Below, one piece after another: positions 1-10,100 of a stretch of 64,000 nt of DNA. The stretch is from NCBI GenBank assembly GCA_014284505.1, contig JAAFYY010000001.1, forward strand, positions 2,976,001 through 3,040,000, in the 5' to 3' direction. Numbering within the stretch: position 1 is the stretch's first letter; each line of letters starts with the position of its first letter. The notes beneath the pieces are model-generated. The model did not search any database. It was given only the letters and a program-made list of their open reading frames with translations, and was not told the origin of the DNA. The DNA comes from Streptacidiphilus sp. 4-A2 (GTDB taxonomy: Bacteria > Actinomycetota > Actinomycetes > Streptomycetales > Streptomycetaceae). A program made the translations under genes and the position numbers.

Positions 1-264
1 CCGCGCCTGGCTCCGCTCCAGGAATCTTCGATGAGCAGCGAGATACGGGGTCATCCGGCTCGAAGCTCCGGCAGAGCGGCGTCCTCCTGCCGGGCGGGCA
101 ACCGGCTCTGGTCCGCAGTGGCCTCCCGGACCGAGACGGCGCTGCCGGCCGCGGCGGCGGCGTGCGCGGTGGTGGCGCTGTGCCCGGTGCCGGGCCCCCA
201 GGAGCGATCAGGAGAGCAGGGCTGCCGCTGTCAGGACCGCCGGGGCCGCTTCGGTACGGGACAA
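1..264 (-). pseudogene. 5' part of a divergent secreted-protein gene, frame-broken, cut by window edge
   Basis: On the minus strand a TTG at 264 is preceded by an AGGGAGG ribosome-binding site about eight bases upstream. It opens a reading frame starting MSRTEAAPAVLTAAALLS, which looks like a signal peptide. A stop follows at once. If one base is restored, the frame continues as an Ala/Pro-rich segment and then a more globular stretch (SVREATADQSRLPARQEDAA) towards the window edge. A secreted protein divergent from a LacI-family regulator is often a glycoside hydrolase or sugar-uptake lipoprotein, but nothing here identifies the family. It may be a real gene with sequence errors or a remnant. 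Confidence 0.3.
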
Positions 265-324
265 GGGTCTCCCTCCCTTGAGGTGACGGGAAATGCAGGC
301 ATGAAAATGAATGAAACAAAACAC

Positions 325-336
325 TGCACCGGTGCA
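325..336. promoter_or_regulatory. Palindromic operator candidate for the adjacent LacI-family regulator
   Basis: TGCACCGGTGCA is a perfect 12-bp palindrome with a central CpG, the usual form of LacI/GalR-family operators. It lies between the divergent partial gene and the LacI-type gene, about 135 bp upstream of the latter. Autoregulation and control of the divergent gene are inferred from position only. Confidence 0.45.
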
Positions 337-469
337 CCACAGCAAAGCCGAAATGACTGGGCACTGTCAAGGAATACTCCGGGTCCCGGAACCGGAAAAC
401 CCGTCCGGGCAGCCCGACTTATGCCAAGGCCGGGCATTCCCGGTAGCCTGCGGAATGTGAAACAGAATC

Positions 470-1497
470 GTGAAACATATGGCTAGACCCAGATCCGGGC
501 AGGTGACCGTACGCGAGATAGCGGCCGAGGCGGGCGTGTCGATCGCGACCGTCTCCCGGGTCATCAACGACCACCCCGGGTGGCGGCGCCGACCCGGGAG
601 CGGGTACGCCGGGCGCTGGAGCGGCTCTCCCCGCCCACCGCCCGGCCGGTGGCCGCACGCCCCGGCGCGGTGTACGTCTACTGCCCCTATGTGCTCACCG
701 AGTACTTCGGTGTCATCGTCACCTCTGTCGCCGACACCCTCGCCCTGCACGGACGCCGACTGGTGCTCGGCGCCGGGCAGTCGGCGCGCGACCGCGGGGT
801 GCCGGCCGGGCTCGCGGCGGACGAGGCCGTCGCCGGGGCGGTGCTGATCCTGCCGCCGGAACCCGGCCGGCAGATCGAGGAGTTGCGGGCCCGCGGCTTC
901 CCGGTGGTCGTGGTCGACCCGAGGACCGCACTGCCCCGCGAAACCGCCGCTGTGTCGGCGGCCAATGCCGCCGGGGCGCGCAGTGTCACCGCGCACCTGA
1001 CCGCGCTCGGGCACCGGCGCATCGGCTTCGTCGGCGGCCCGACCGAATGGCTCGCCGGGCAGTCCCGCCTGACCGGGCATGTCTCCGCGCTCGCCGAGGC
1101 CGGGACCCTGGCCGACCCGGAGCTGCGCCGCAGCGTCGAGCCGACCACCGACAACGGCTACCGGGCCGCCCGCGAACTGCTCGACCTGGCCGACCGGCCC
1201 ACCGCCCTGGTCGGCTTCAACGACAAGGTCGCCGTGGGCATCCTGCGCGCCGCCCACGAGCTCGGCCTGCGCGTCCCGCAGGACCTGTCCGTCACCGGCT
1301 TCGACGACAGCGACCTCAGCCGCAGCACCCTGCCGGCGCTCACCACCGTGCGCCAGCCGCTGGAGGAGATGGGCCGGATGGCCGTCTCACTGCTCATCCG
1401 ACTGCTCGACGGCCACACCGTGGACACCCTCCATGTCGAACTGGCCACCCGGCTGATCCCCCGCGACTCCACCGGTCCCGCCCCGCAGACGGGTTGA
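470..1497 (+). CDS. LacI/GalR-family transcriptional regulator (one frame break)
   Basis: The N-terminus carries the family's helix-turn-helix (VTVREIAAEAGVSIATVSRV, then INDHPG). The C-terminal part is a periplasmic-binding-like effector domain, with segments such as SVTAHLTALGHRRIGFVGG, ALVGFNDKVAVGILRAAHEL and SVTGFDDSDLS, ending in a normal TGA. The frame breaks at about 577-580, where the run reads CCCCGGGTGG. Restoring one G joins the two halves as NDHPGVAAPTRERVRRALE, the usual family spacing. The start may be GTG at 470 or ATG at 479. It probably represses a sugar-related gene divergent from it and is not obviously part of the polyketide cluster. Confidence 0.85.
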
Positions 1498-2608
1498 GAC
1501 CCCTCGGCCGACCGAACTCATGAACGGCCGCGGCCTGCGCAACTGCGAAGCATTCGCCGTCAGCATCAACAACATCGTCACCTCAACGGGCTGCCGTGGG
1601 CACGCCCTCCGCGCAGGCGTTGCCACCTCAGCCGGGTCTGCCACCGGTTCCCCTGGTGGATATCAACTCGATTCATTGAAGCGCGAATTCGGCGACAGCG
1701 TATGTTCTGACTACGCCGCCAACACGTGATAGCGAAGCCATCTCGGCGCCGTCGGGGGCAGCAGCGGCAAGCCCATCCGCAACGCCGGGGCAGCACGGGC
1801 ATGCGCGGCATCCGGCGTCCGCGACGCCTGGCCGTGCCCCGCGCTTGCAGCGGCTTGTGGAACTCCTTGACGGAACCCAGCAGGTAGGCGGGCACGGCGA
1901 GTTCGGGCGGGCCTCGTCGCCGTCCCAGCCGGGCGCACGGAACCCGGTCGGCCTGGTCGGCGAAGGCGGCGTGGGCGGGGGTGGGCGAGGGTGGGCAACT
2001 GAGGCGGGTTCTCCCGGCAGAAGCCCATGCAGGCCCACGCGCGAGCGGCGTGCGGCGTCATCGAGAACCCGGCCTCGTCGGCGAAACCGTGTGCGACGGA
2101 CCTCAGTTCCGACACCGCCTCCGGCTTCGCGGACAACTTGTCGCTGACCTCGGGCAACGACGACACGGACCCCTTCGCGGTCGGTTCCACTTCGCCTCAT
2201 GCCACGCACCCGCCGCCACCACTGCACCGAGCGCACACGCACGCGCAGTACTTAAGTCTTATCCGGCCGACCCCGAGGGTCCACCAGATCAATCCGGCAA
2301 ACTCGACCGGCAACGTTGCCGGAAGAGCGGCCGCGCAGCGCAATCAAACAGGCACTTCGTGCTACGACTTCAACGACCCGGCTTGATTCGGCCGCTCAGG
2401 GCCGATATTGCGCCACTCCACAGCGATGCCCGGCATCGGCTCCTTATACCAATATAAACGTCACAGATCTATATCTTCATTTCGGGCTCACATGTAATAC
2501 TCTGTCACTGGCCGCACCGGAAGCCGCGCACGAGGCTGATTCCCATCCCATGAAGGTTTCTGACTGATCATCAGCATTGAACCCTTGACCACAGCCGGAG
2601 GTGCCACG
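1498..2608. other. 1.1-kb region without a convincing gene; AT-rich promoter zone for the SARP gene
   Basis: No frame here has an intact recognisable domain. The best candidate is on the minus strand around 1580-2190, where overlapping frames (MEPTAKGSVSSLPEVSDKLS..., and VPAYLLGSVKEFHKPL in the next frame) look like one protein broken by shifts; I do not recognise it. The 3' end, about 2440-2520, is strikingly AT-rich for this genome (ATACCAATATAAACGTCACA and nearby TATATC). It is the most likely promoter region of the downstream activator. Confidence 0.4.
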
Positions 2609-3394
2609 TTGGCTGCAGAGCATGCAGTGCAATTCAATGTCCTTGGACCGTTGGCTGCTTGGTCGCACGGCGGTCCAGTCAACCTGGGCTCGGCTCGCCA
2701 ACGAGCAGTACTGTCAGCACTTCTCCTCACGCCCGGTCAGCCGCTGCCCACGGAGCAGCTCGCCGAGGCCGTCTGGCCGAGGAAGGCGCCCAACGAGGCG
2801 ACGGCGAACCTGCACAGCTACGTGTCCAATCTCAGACGGGCACTGGAGCCGAGCCAGCCACCACGTAATCGGAATACCTATCTCCGCCGCGAGTCGGCGG
2901 GGTATGTCCTGACCGTGGAGCCGGAGAGCATCGACGCCACCCACTTCGAGCGGCTACTGCACGACGGGAGACGTCTTCTCCAGACGGGCCTGCACCACCA
3001 GGCCGTGCTGACGCTCGAAAGCGCCCTCGCGCTCTGGCGGGGCTGCGCCTATCCGGAGGTGGGTGACTTCACCCTCGGCGTGCAGGTCGCAGCCCGGCTG
3101 GAGGAGCTCCGGCTGCTGGCCCAGGAGAGCCTGTGGGAGGCCAGGCTGGCCGAGGAACACGATGTCTCCGTGATCGCGGCCGAGCTGCCCGCCCTGAGCC
3201 GGAAGTTCCCCACCCGCGAGCGCTTGAGCTGGCTGCTGATGAAGGCCCTGTACCGATCCGGACGGCGGGCCGAGGCGATCGATGCGTACCACCGCACCCG
3301 GAGGACGCTGGCAGAGGAGTATGGCGTCGACCCGGGAGCGGAGTTGCAGGAGCTGTTCGGCTCGATACTCCGTGGGGAGACCGTCGCCGGATAG
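2609..3394 (+). CDS. SARP-family transcriptional activator (small type)
   Basis: A 261-aa protein with the two-domain SARP layout. An OmpR-like winged helix fills roughly residues 1-95 (FNVLGPLAAW, LGSARQRAVLSALLL, NLHSYVSNLRRALEP). A bacterial transcriptional activation (BTAD) domain fills roughly 105-255 (DATHFERLL, LALWRG, ALYRSGRRAEAIDAYHRTRR, EYGVDPGAELQELF). No ATPase or TPR region follows, so this is the short ActII-ORF4/DnrI-like kind. The start is decided by GGAGG at 2597-2601, placed seven bases before TTG 2609; an upstream TTG at 2585 lacks such a site. It precedes the PKS genes, and a SARP-type operator lies between them (3818-3857), so it is very probably the pathway activator. 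Confidence 0.92.
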   Translation: MAAEHAVQFNVLGPLAAWSHGGPVNLGSARQRAVLSALLLTPGQPLPTEQLAEAVWPRKAPNEATANLHSYVSNLRRALEPSQPPRNRNTYLRRESAGYVLTVEPESIDATHFERLLHDGRRLLQTGLHHQAVLTLESALALWRGCAYPEVGDFTLGVQVAARLEELRLLAQESLWEARLAEEHDVSVIAAELPALSRKFPTRERLSWLLMKALYRSGRRAEAIDAYHRTRRTLAEEYGVDPGAELQELFGSILRGETVAG

Positions 3395-3496
3395 GAGCAT
3401 GCCGGCCCTCGGCGGGCCCCGGTGCAGGCCTCCCGGGCCGCCGGCCGGAGGGCGTCAGCTTCCCGCCCGGATGCGGTCGATCCGCTGGATGCCGCC

Positions 3497-3548
3497 GTGG
3501 GCAGGCGCGGTGGGCGGGCGCGGTGGGCGGGCGCGGTGGGCGGGCGGG
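3497..3548. repeat. Four tandem copies of a 13-bp GC-rich unit
   Basis: The unit GTGGGCGGGCGCG is repeated four times head to tail, with one change in the first copy and one in the last. It lies in the gap between the SARP gene and the PKS operon. Purpose unknown; it may be simple slippage. Confidence 0.8.
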
Positions 3549-3817
3549 CCCGGCGTCGGGAATCGACGTTCGGAGTGGCCCCCGCTCGCCCCTGCCGCCG
3601 CAGCCCGGCCATGGGCGCCACCCGCGCTCCGGGCTGTCCCGGCCGATTTGAAGTTGAAGGAACAACCACTCGCCGTAAACCCGGCGACGGCCGGGCCACC
3701 GAGCGCGGAGCGGCAGAGTTCCCGCACGATCCGCCGGAGATCGCATCGACCCGGAGCGCCTGCAAGGCATATGCCGCGGCGTCCGCATCAGCCGCCACCT
3801 GCTGGTTCACCGATCGC

Positions 3818-3857
3818 TCCAAGTTGCCGCCAAGTCGGCTCCAAGTGGCCGCCAAGA
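3818..3857 (+). promoter_or_regulatory. SARP-type operator: four heptamers with 11-bp pitch
   Basis: TCCAAGT (3818), GCCAAGT (3829), TCCAAGT (3840) and GCCAAGA (3851) start exactly 11 bp apart, with 4-bp spacers TGCC, CGGC and GGCC. Heptameric direct repeats on one helix face with this pitch are the established binding-site form for SARP activators such as ActII-ORF4 and DnrI. A weak -10-like CACAGT (3868-3873) follows about ten bases later; the family rule places the repeat about eight bases before the -10. The SARP gene next door and the PKS operon downstream make this the likely main pathway promoter. Confidence 0.75.
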
Positions 3858-4140
3858 GCGCCCTGGCACAGTAGGCGGCATCGAGCGGGGGAATGAAGCA
3901 AGGCGGTACAACGCCGCCCTCCTGCATCGGGAGTAGACCGACCGCAGTCGCGTGTGAAGCCTCGATGGATCGCGGAACAGACCCTGGCCCGGTTCCCCGG
4001 GCGCCCCGGGGCGTACTGCTGTCGTCAACGGGTGGCATCGCAGGGGGCATCCGGCGGTGATTCGAGGCCCCATCAGCTCACAGGACCCGGTGAGCACCAA
4101 CTGAAGTACGTCGCCAGGTGTCCGGCGAGCGGACGAGTCG

Positions 4141-7100
4141 ATGAAGAAAGCCGAGTACGCCGTGTCCCAGTCGAGTGGTGAGGACGACCTGATCGCGGTC
4201 GTCGGTGTGTCCCTGCATGAGCGGCCCCAGGACGCGGTCGCGCTGGCTGCGGACCCCGGATTTCTCGGCATCGCGCCCGCCGAGGCAGCCCTGCTGGACC
4301 CCTGTCACTGGTCGACCCTGGAACTGGGCTGGACGGCCCTGGAGCACGCGGGAATCGTCCCCGACAGTCTCCGTGGGACCCGGACCGCCGTCTTTCTCTC
4401 CGCGGCGACGGCCGGCGACCTCGCGGAGCGGGTCTGCGCCGTACTGGGCCTGACCGGCCCCAGCGCCACGCTCCACCACGCCCAGCTCTCGGCCCACGCG
4501 GCCGTCGCGATGGCGGCCGGGGCCCTGCTGCGCGGTGAGGCCGACCTCGCCATCGCGGGAGCCGTGGAACCGGGGGCCGCGACAGACCGCGCCGACACCT
4601 GCGAGGGCGGTTTCGTCGTCGTCCTCCGGCGCCAGTCGCAGGCGCTGCGCTCAGGGGACCGGATCCTGGGTCTGCTCCCGGGCACGCCCACCGACGCCGC
4701 GGGAGACTCACCGAGCCGCCCGGCCGGGGCCGGCGCCGCTGGTGTGCTCGCACTGCTCGGCGCCATGGCCGCAACGGACCACGGTGCCGCTGCGGCCGGG
4801 GGGCCGCAGCGGCCGCCGCTGTTCCGGTCGTCGCCACGCCGCTCACCCCGCTGGTGCTCTCGGCCGGCAACGAAGCCGCTCTGCAGGCCCGGGCCGGGGC
4901 GCTGGCGGCACATCTGGAGTCCCGTCCCGATCTCGCACTCGCCGACGTCGCGCTGTCACTGGCGACACCCGGTCCGTGTTCGCGCGGCGCGCCGTGCTGC
5001 TGGCCGAGGACCGCGCGCAGGCCTTACGCGGTCTGCGTGCCCTGGCCGAAGGCGGGTTCGCGCCGATGGCGTTCCGCGGCCCGCCCGATGCTGCCGCTGC
5101 GAAGGCCGCGGGTGAGCCGGGGAGCCGGGCGGTCTTCGTCTTTCCCGGCCAGGGATCGCAGTGGCCGGGCATGGCACTGGACCTGCTGGACTCCTCCGAG
5201 GTCTTCCGTGAGCGGATGCAGGCCTGCGCCGAGGCGCTGGCACCCCACGTTCCGTGGTCGCTGCACGACGTTCTGCGCGGCGCCCCCGGCGCACCCGCAC
5301 TGGAGGCGGTCGACGTCGTCCAGCCGGTGCTGTTCGCGGTGATGGTGTCGCTCGCCGCGGTCTGGCGTGCCTGCGGCGTGGAACCCGCCGCGGTGGTGGG
5401 CGCCAGTCTGGGTGAGATCGCAGCCGCGCACGTGGCCGGTGCGCTCGGCCTGGAGGACGCCGCCAGGGTGGTGGCGCTCTGGAGCAGGGGGCAGGCCGCG
5501 GGGGCCGGTCTCGGCGACCTCGCCTCTGCCGTCATGACCCGGGAGGAGTTGGCACCCCGGCTGCTCCGCCGTCCGGGCCGGCTGTCCTTCGCCGGTGCCA
5601 ACGGGCCGCGCTCCGTGCTCTTCAGCGGCGAAGCGGCGGCGGTCGCCGAGTTGCTGGACGAGCTGAAGGCCGCGGGTTTCCGGGCCCGGAAGCTCAGCAA
5701 CGGCCTGGCCGCGCACTCCCCCGACCTGCCCATGGACGCCGAACTGCTCATCAGCGGACTCGCCCCGGTCACCCCCCCACGTCGCCGGTGCCCTTCTACT
5801 CCTCCCTCACCGGAGGGCTGCTGGACACCGCTGGCTGGACGGCGCGTACTGGCACCGCAACATCACCCGGGAGATCCGCTTCGAGAGGCCACCCGCGCCC
5901 TGCTGGCCGCCGGACACCGAACGTTTCTGGAGGTCAGCCCGCATCCGGTACTGGTCGCGGGGGTCCAGGAGACCCTGGAGGGGACCGGCCCGGATGCCCG
6001 GGCGTCCGTGCTGGGGTCGCTGCGCCGCGACCAGGACGGGCCGGCCCTGCTGCTCGCGGCGATGGCCGAGCTGCATGTCCGCGGCGTGGCAGTGGACTGG
6101 GAGGCCGTCCTCGCCGGCTCCGGTGCCCGCCGGGTGGAGCTGCCCACCTACCCGTTCCGGGCGCACGCCGAGGGCCTGCCGGCCGGGCGCGGCGGCCCGG
6201 CCGCCCGCCGGGATCCGGTCGGCACCCCGTTCGGACAGCGGCTCTCCGCCCTCGCCGAGGCCGATCAGCGCGCTCGGCTGGATCTGATCCGCACCCAGCT
6301 CCTCGGTGTGCTCGGCCCCGGCGCGGCGAGCGGCATGGCGACGCACCGTCCGTTCCGGGAGCTGGGGCTGGAGTCGGTCACGGCGGTGGAGCTGCGCACC
6401 CGGCTGGCGGAGGCGACCGGCCTGGCCCTGCCGATGACCCTGCTCTTCGACCACCCCACCGTCGGCTCGCTGGTGCAGCGCCTCCGGTCGGAACTGCTCG
6501 GCCTGCACAGCAGCACGGACGACGAGCCGGTCGCGGCCGTCCGAACCGTGGACGAGGAGCCGATCGCCATCATCGCGATGGGCTGCCGGCTCCCCGGGGA
6601 CATCCGCACGCCGGAGGAGCTCTGGCAGTGCGCCGACGAGGGCCGGGACGCGGTCTCGCCGTTTCCCTCGAACCGCGGCTGGGACACGGAAGCGCTCTAC
6701 GCCGCCGATCCGGACCGCCCCGGCGGCACGTACACCCGCGAGGGCGGCTTCCTCCACGACGCCGACCTGTTCGACGCCGACTTCTTCGGGATCAGCCCGC
6801 GGGAGGCGCTGGCGATGGACCCGCAGCAGCGGCTGCTGCTGGAGACCTCCTGGGAGGCCTTCGAGCGGGCCGGGATCGACCCGGCCACCCTGCGCGGCAG
6901 CCGCACCGGCGTCTTCGTCGGCGCCATGAGCCAGGACTACGGCCCGCGCATGCACGAGGCGCGCGGCGGCGTCGAGGGCTATGTACTCACCGGCGGCTCG
7001 GTGAGCGTCGCCTCGGGCCGGATCTCGTACACCTTCGGGCTGGAGGGCCCGGCGATCACGGTGGACACCGCCTGCTCCTCCTCGCTGGTGGCCATGCACC

Positions 7101-10100
7101 TGGCCGTCCAGTCGCTGCGCCGCGGCGAGTCCGCCCTGGCCCTGGCCGGCGGCGCCGCCGTGATGGCCGCCCCGGGCATGTTCGTCGAGTTCAGCCGCCA
7201 GCGCGGACTGGCCCCCGACGGCCGCTGCAAAGCCTTCGCCGCCGCCGCCGACGGCACCGGCTGGGGCGAAGGCGTCGGCGTCCTGCTCCTGGAACGGCTC
7301 TCCGACGCCCAACGCAACAACCACCCGTCCTCGCCCTCGTCCGCGGCACCGCCGTCAACCAGGACGGCGCCAGCAACGGCCTCACCGCCCCCAACGGCCC
7401 CTCACAACAACGAGTCATCCGCCAGGCGCTGGCCGATGCCCGGCTGGCCGGCCACCAGATCGACGCCGTCGAAGCCCATGGCACCGGCACCAGGCTGGGC
7501 GACCCGATCGAGGCTCAGGCCCTGCTGGCCACCTACGGCCAGGACCGGCCCGCCGAACAGCCGCTGTGGCTCGGCTCGCTGAAGTCCAACATCGGGCACA
7601 CCCAGGCGGCGGCAGGCGTCGCCGGGGTGATCAAGATGGTGCTGGCCATGCGGCACGAGCGGCTGCCGCGCACCCTGCACGTCGACGAACCCACCCCGCA
7701 CGTCGACTGGTCCACCGGCGCGGTGCAACTGCTGACCGAGGAACAGCAGTGGCCCCGCCACCAGGACCGTCCCCGCCGCGCCGGAGTGTCCTCCTTCGGC
7801 GTCAGCGGCACCAACGCACACGCGATCCTGGAGGAAGCGCCCACCGGCACTGCCTTCGCCCGGAAGCCGAACCCGCCCAGCCGGTGGTGTCCTGGCCGTT
7901 CTCCGCACGGAGCGAGCAGGCGCTGCGCGCCCAGGCCGCGCAGCTGCGGGACGCTGTCGCGGCCCACCCGGGGTGGACCCCGGCCGGGGTGGCCCGGGCG
8001 CTGGTGACGGGCCGGCCGACGTTCGAGCACCGCGCGGTGGCCATCGGCGCCGACCGGGACGAACTTCTGTCCGCAGTAGCCGCGTTGGCAGCGGGCGAGG
8101 CCTCCCCCGGCGTGGTCACCGGCACCAGTCACGGCGACAACCGCAGCGTCTTCGTCTTCCCCGGCCAGGGCTCCCAGTGGCCCGGCATGGGCCGCGAACT
8201 CCTGGACACCGCACCGGTCTTCGCCCAGTCCATCGCCGACTGCGAAGCAGCACTGAGCCCCCACGTCGACTGGTCCCTGACCGACGTCCTGCGCGAAACA
8301 CCCGGAGCCCCCGGCCTCGACCGCGTCGACGTCGTCCAACCCGCCCTGTTCGCCGTCATGGTCTCCCTCGCCCGCCTCTGGCAGTCCCACGGCATCCACC
8401 CCACCGCCGTCATCGGCCACTCCCAAGGCGAAATCGCCGCAGCTCACATCGCCGGAGCCCTCACCCTGGACGACGCCGCCCAGATCAGCGCCCTGCGCAG
8501 CCAAGCCCTGCTCCCCCTCGCGGGCCACGGCGGCATGACCGCCGTCGCCACCACCCACGAGCACGCCACCATCCTGATCAAGCCCTGGGGCGACCAACTC
8601 TCCATCGCCTCCATCAACGGCCCCCACTCGACCGTCGTCGCCGGGACCCCCGCCGCCCTCGACGAACTCCACAGCCACTGCGAGGAACAGGCAATACGCG
8701 CCCGACGCATCCCCGTCGACTACGCCTCGCACTCCCCTCAAATCGAAACCATCCGCACCCAAATCCTCGCCGCCACCAACGGAATCATTCCCCGTCCCAC
8801 CACCATCCCCTTCTATTCCACCGTCACCACCACACCCCTCGACGGCACTCAACTCAACGCCGAATACTGGTACACAAACCTCCGTCAAACCGTCCACTTC
8901 CAACCCACCATCCACACCCTTCTCACCCACAACCACAACCACTTCGTCGAAGCCACCCCCCATCCAGTCCTCACCCCCGCCATCGAGGAATTCCTCGACA
9001 CCACCACCATCACCGCAACCACCCACGGCACGCTCCGCCGCAACAACGGCACGCCTGCCCAGTTCCACACCAACCTCGCCACCGCCTGGACCCACGGCGC
9101 CCCCGTCACCTGGCCCACCACCGGAGCCGACACCGACCCCGGCGACCTGCCCACCTACCCCTTCCAACGCCAACGCTTCTGGCTCGACGCCCCCACCACC
9201 ACCAGCGACGTACGCACCGCCGGACTCGACACCACCCACCCCCTGCTCGCCGCCGGCACCACCCTCGCCAACGACGACACAACCCTCTTCACCACCCGAC
9301 TCTCCCTCCACACCCACCCCTGGCTCGCCGACCACACCGTCTGGGGAACCACCATCATCCCCGGAACCGCCTTCGTCGAACTCGCCCTCCACGCCGCCCA
9401 CCAACTCCACCACCCACACCTCGAAGAACTCACCCTCCACACCCCACTCACCTCCCCCCACACCAACCCATCCGCCTCCAAATCCACATCAACACCCCCG
9501 ACACCAACGGACGACGCCCCCTCACCATCCACTCCACCCCGACACCACCGACACCAACCAACCCCCCACCTGGACCTGCCACGCCACCGGCACCCTCACC
9601 ACCGACACACCGGTGCCCGCCGCCCACGCGTGGCCTTCCCGCGATGCGGCGCTGACCCCGGCCGAGGCCACCTACGGGCAGCTGGCGGACGTCGGGTTCG
9701 AGTACGGCCCGGCATTCCAGGGACTGCGGTCCCAGGGACGGGACGCGGCCGGGATCGTCGCCGAGGTCCGGCTGCCGGAGGAACTGCATGCGGACGCCGC
9801 CCGCTTCGGGCTGCACCCCGCCCTGCTCGACGCGGCCCTGCACGCCTGTCTGCTCCAGGGCACCGACCACGTCCGGCTGCCGTTCTCGTGGGCGGGTGTC
9901 ACCCTGCATGCGACCGGCGCCACCGCGCTGCGCGTCCGGCTGACACCGACCGGGCCGGACAGCGTGGCCATCACCGCCACCGACGAGGCCGGGCAGCCGG
10001 TCGTCTCGGTCGACTCGCTGACGCTGCGGGCGGTCACCCCGAGCAGTTCAACGCCGCTACCCACGGCTCCCACGACCCGCTGTACCAGGTGGACTGGATC

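Larger units (their letters stand above)
3395..4140. other. Intergenic region and long leader before the PKS genes
   Basis: This 746-bp gap holds a 13-bp tandem repeat (3497-3548) and the SARP-type operator (3818-3857). If transcription starts just after the operator, the first PKS gene would have a leader of roughly 250 nt. I see no convincing gene on either strand and no clear ribosome-binding site immediately before the ATG at 4141. Confidence 0.5.

Noticed and set aside
31..486. + strand open frame starting MSSEIRGHPARSSG
   Set aside because: No domain, no ribosome-binding site, composition typical of an off-frame reading in GC-rich DNA; it overlaps the minus-strand signal-peptide frame and the palindrome.
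3497..3548. CRISPR-like or att-site reading of the 13-bp tandem repeat
   Set aside because: Units abut with no spacers, and no integrase or cas gene is nearby; a simple tandem repeat explains it.
3282..3896. Overlapping + strand frames in the SARP-PKS gap (up to 204 codons)
   Set aside because: Pro/Arg/Gly-rich with repeats from the 13-bp tandem array and no ribosome-binding site. The SARP operator lies inside them, so coding is unlikely.
4189..4790. Interpretation as a fully functional KSQ decarboxylase
   Set aside because: Gln does align with the active-site Cys, but the flanking motif and the histidine-bearing half are absent and the adjacent AT looks acetyl-specific.
7533..9461. 642-codon open frame on the minus strand, Gly/Val/Glu-rich
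   Set aside because: It is the shadow of C-rich AT/DH coding DNA on the other strand, and similar shadows recur opposite every copy of that block. It has no family features.
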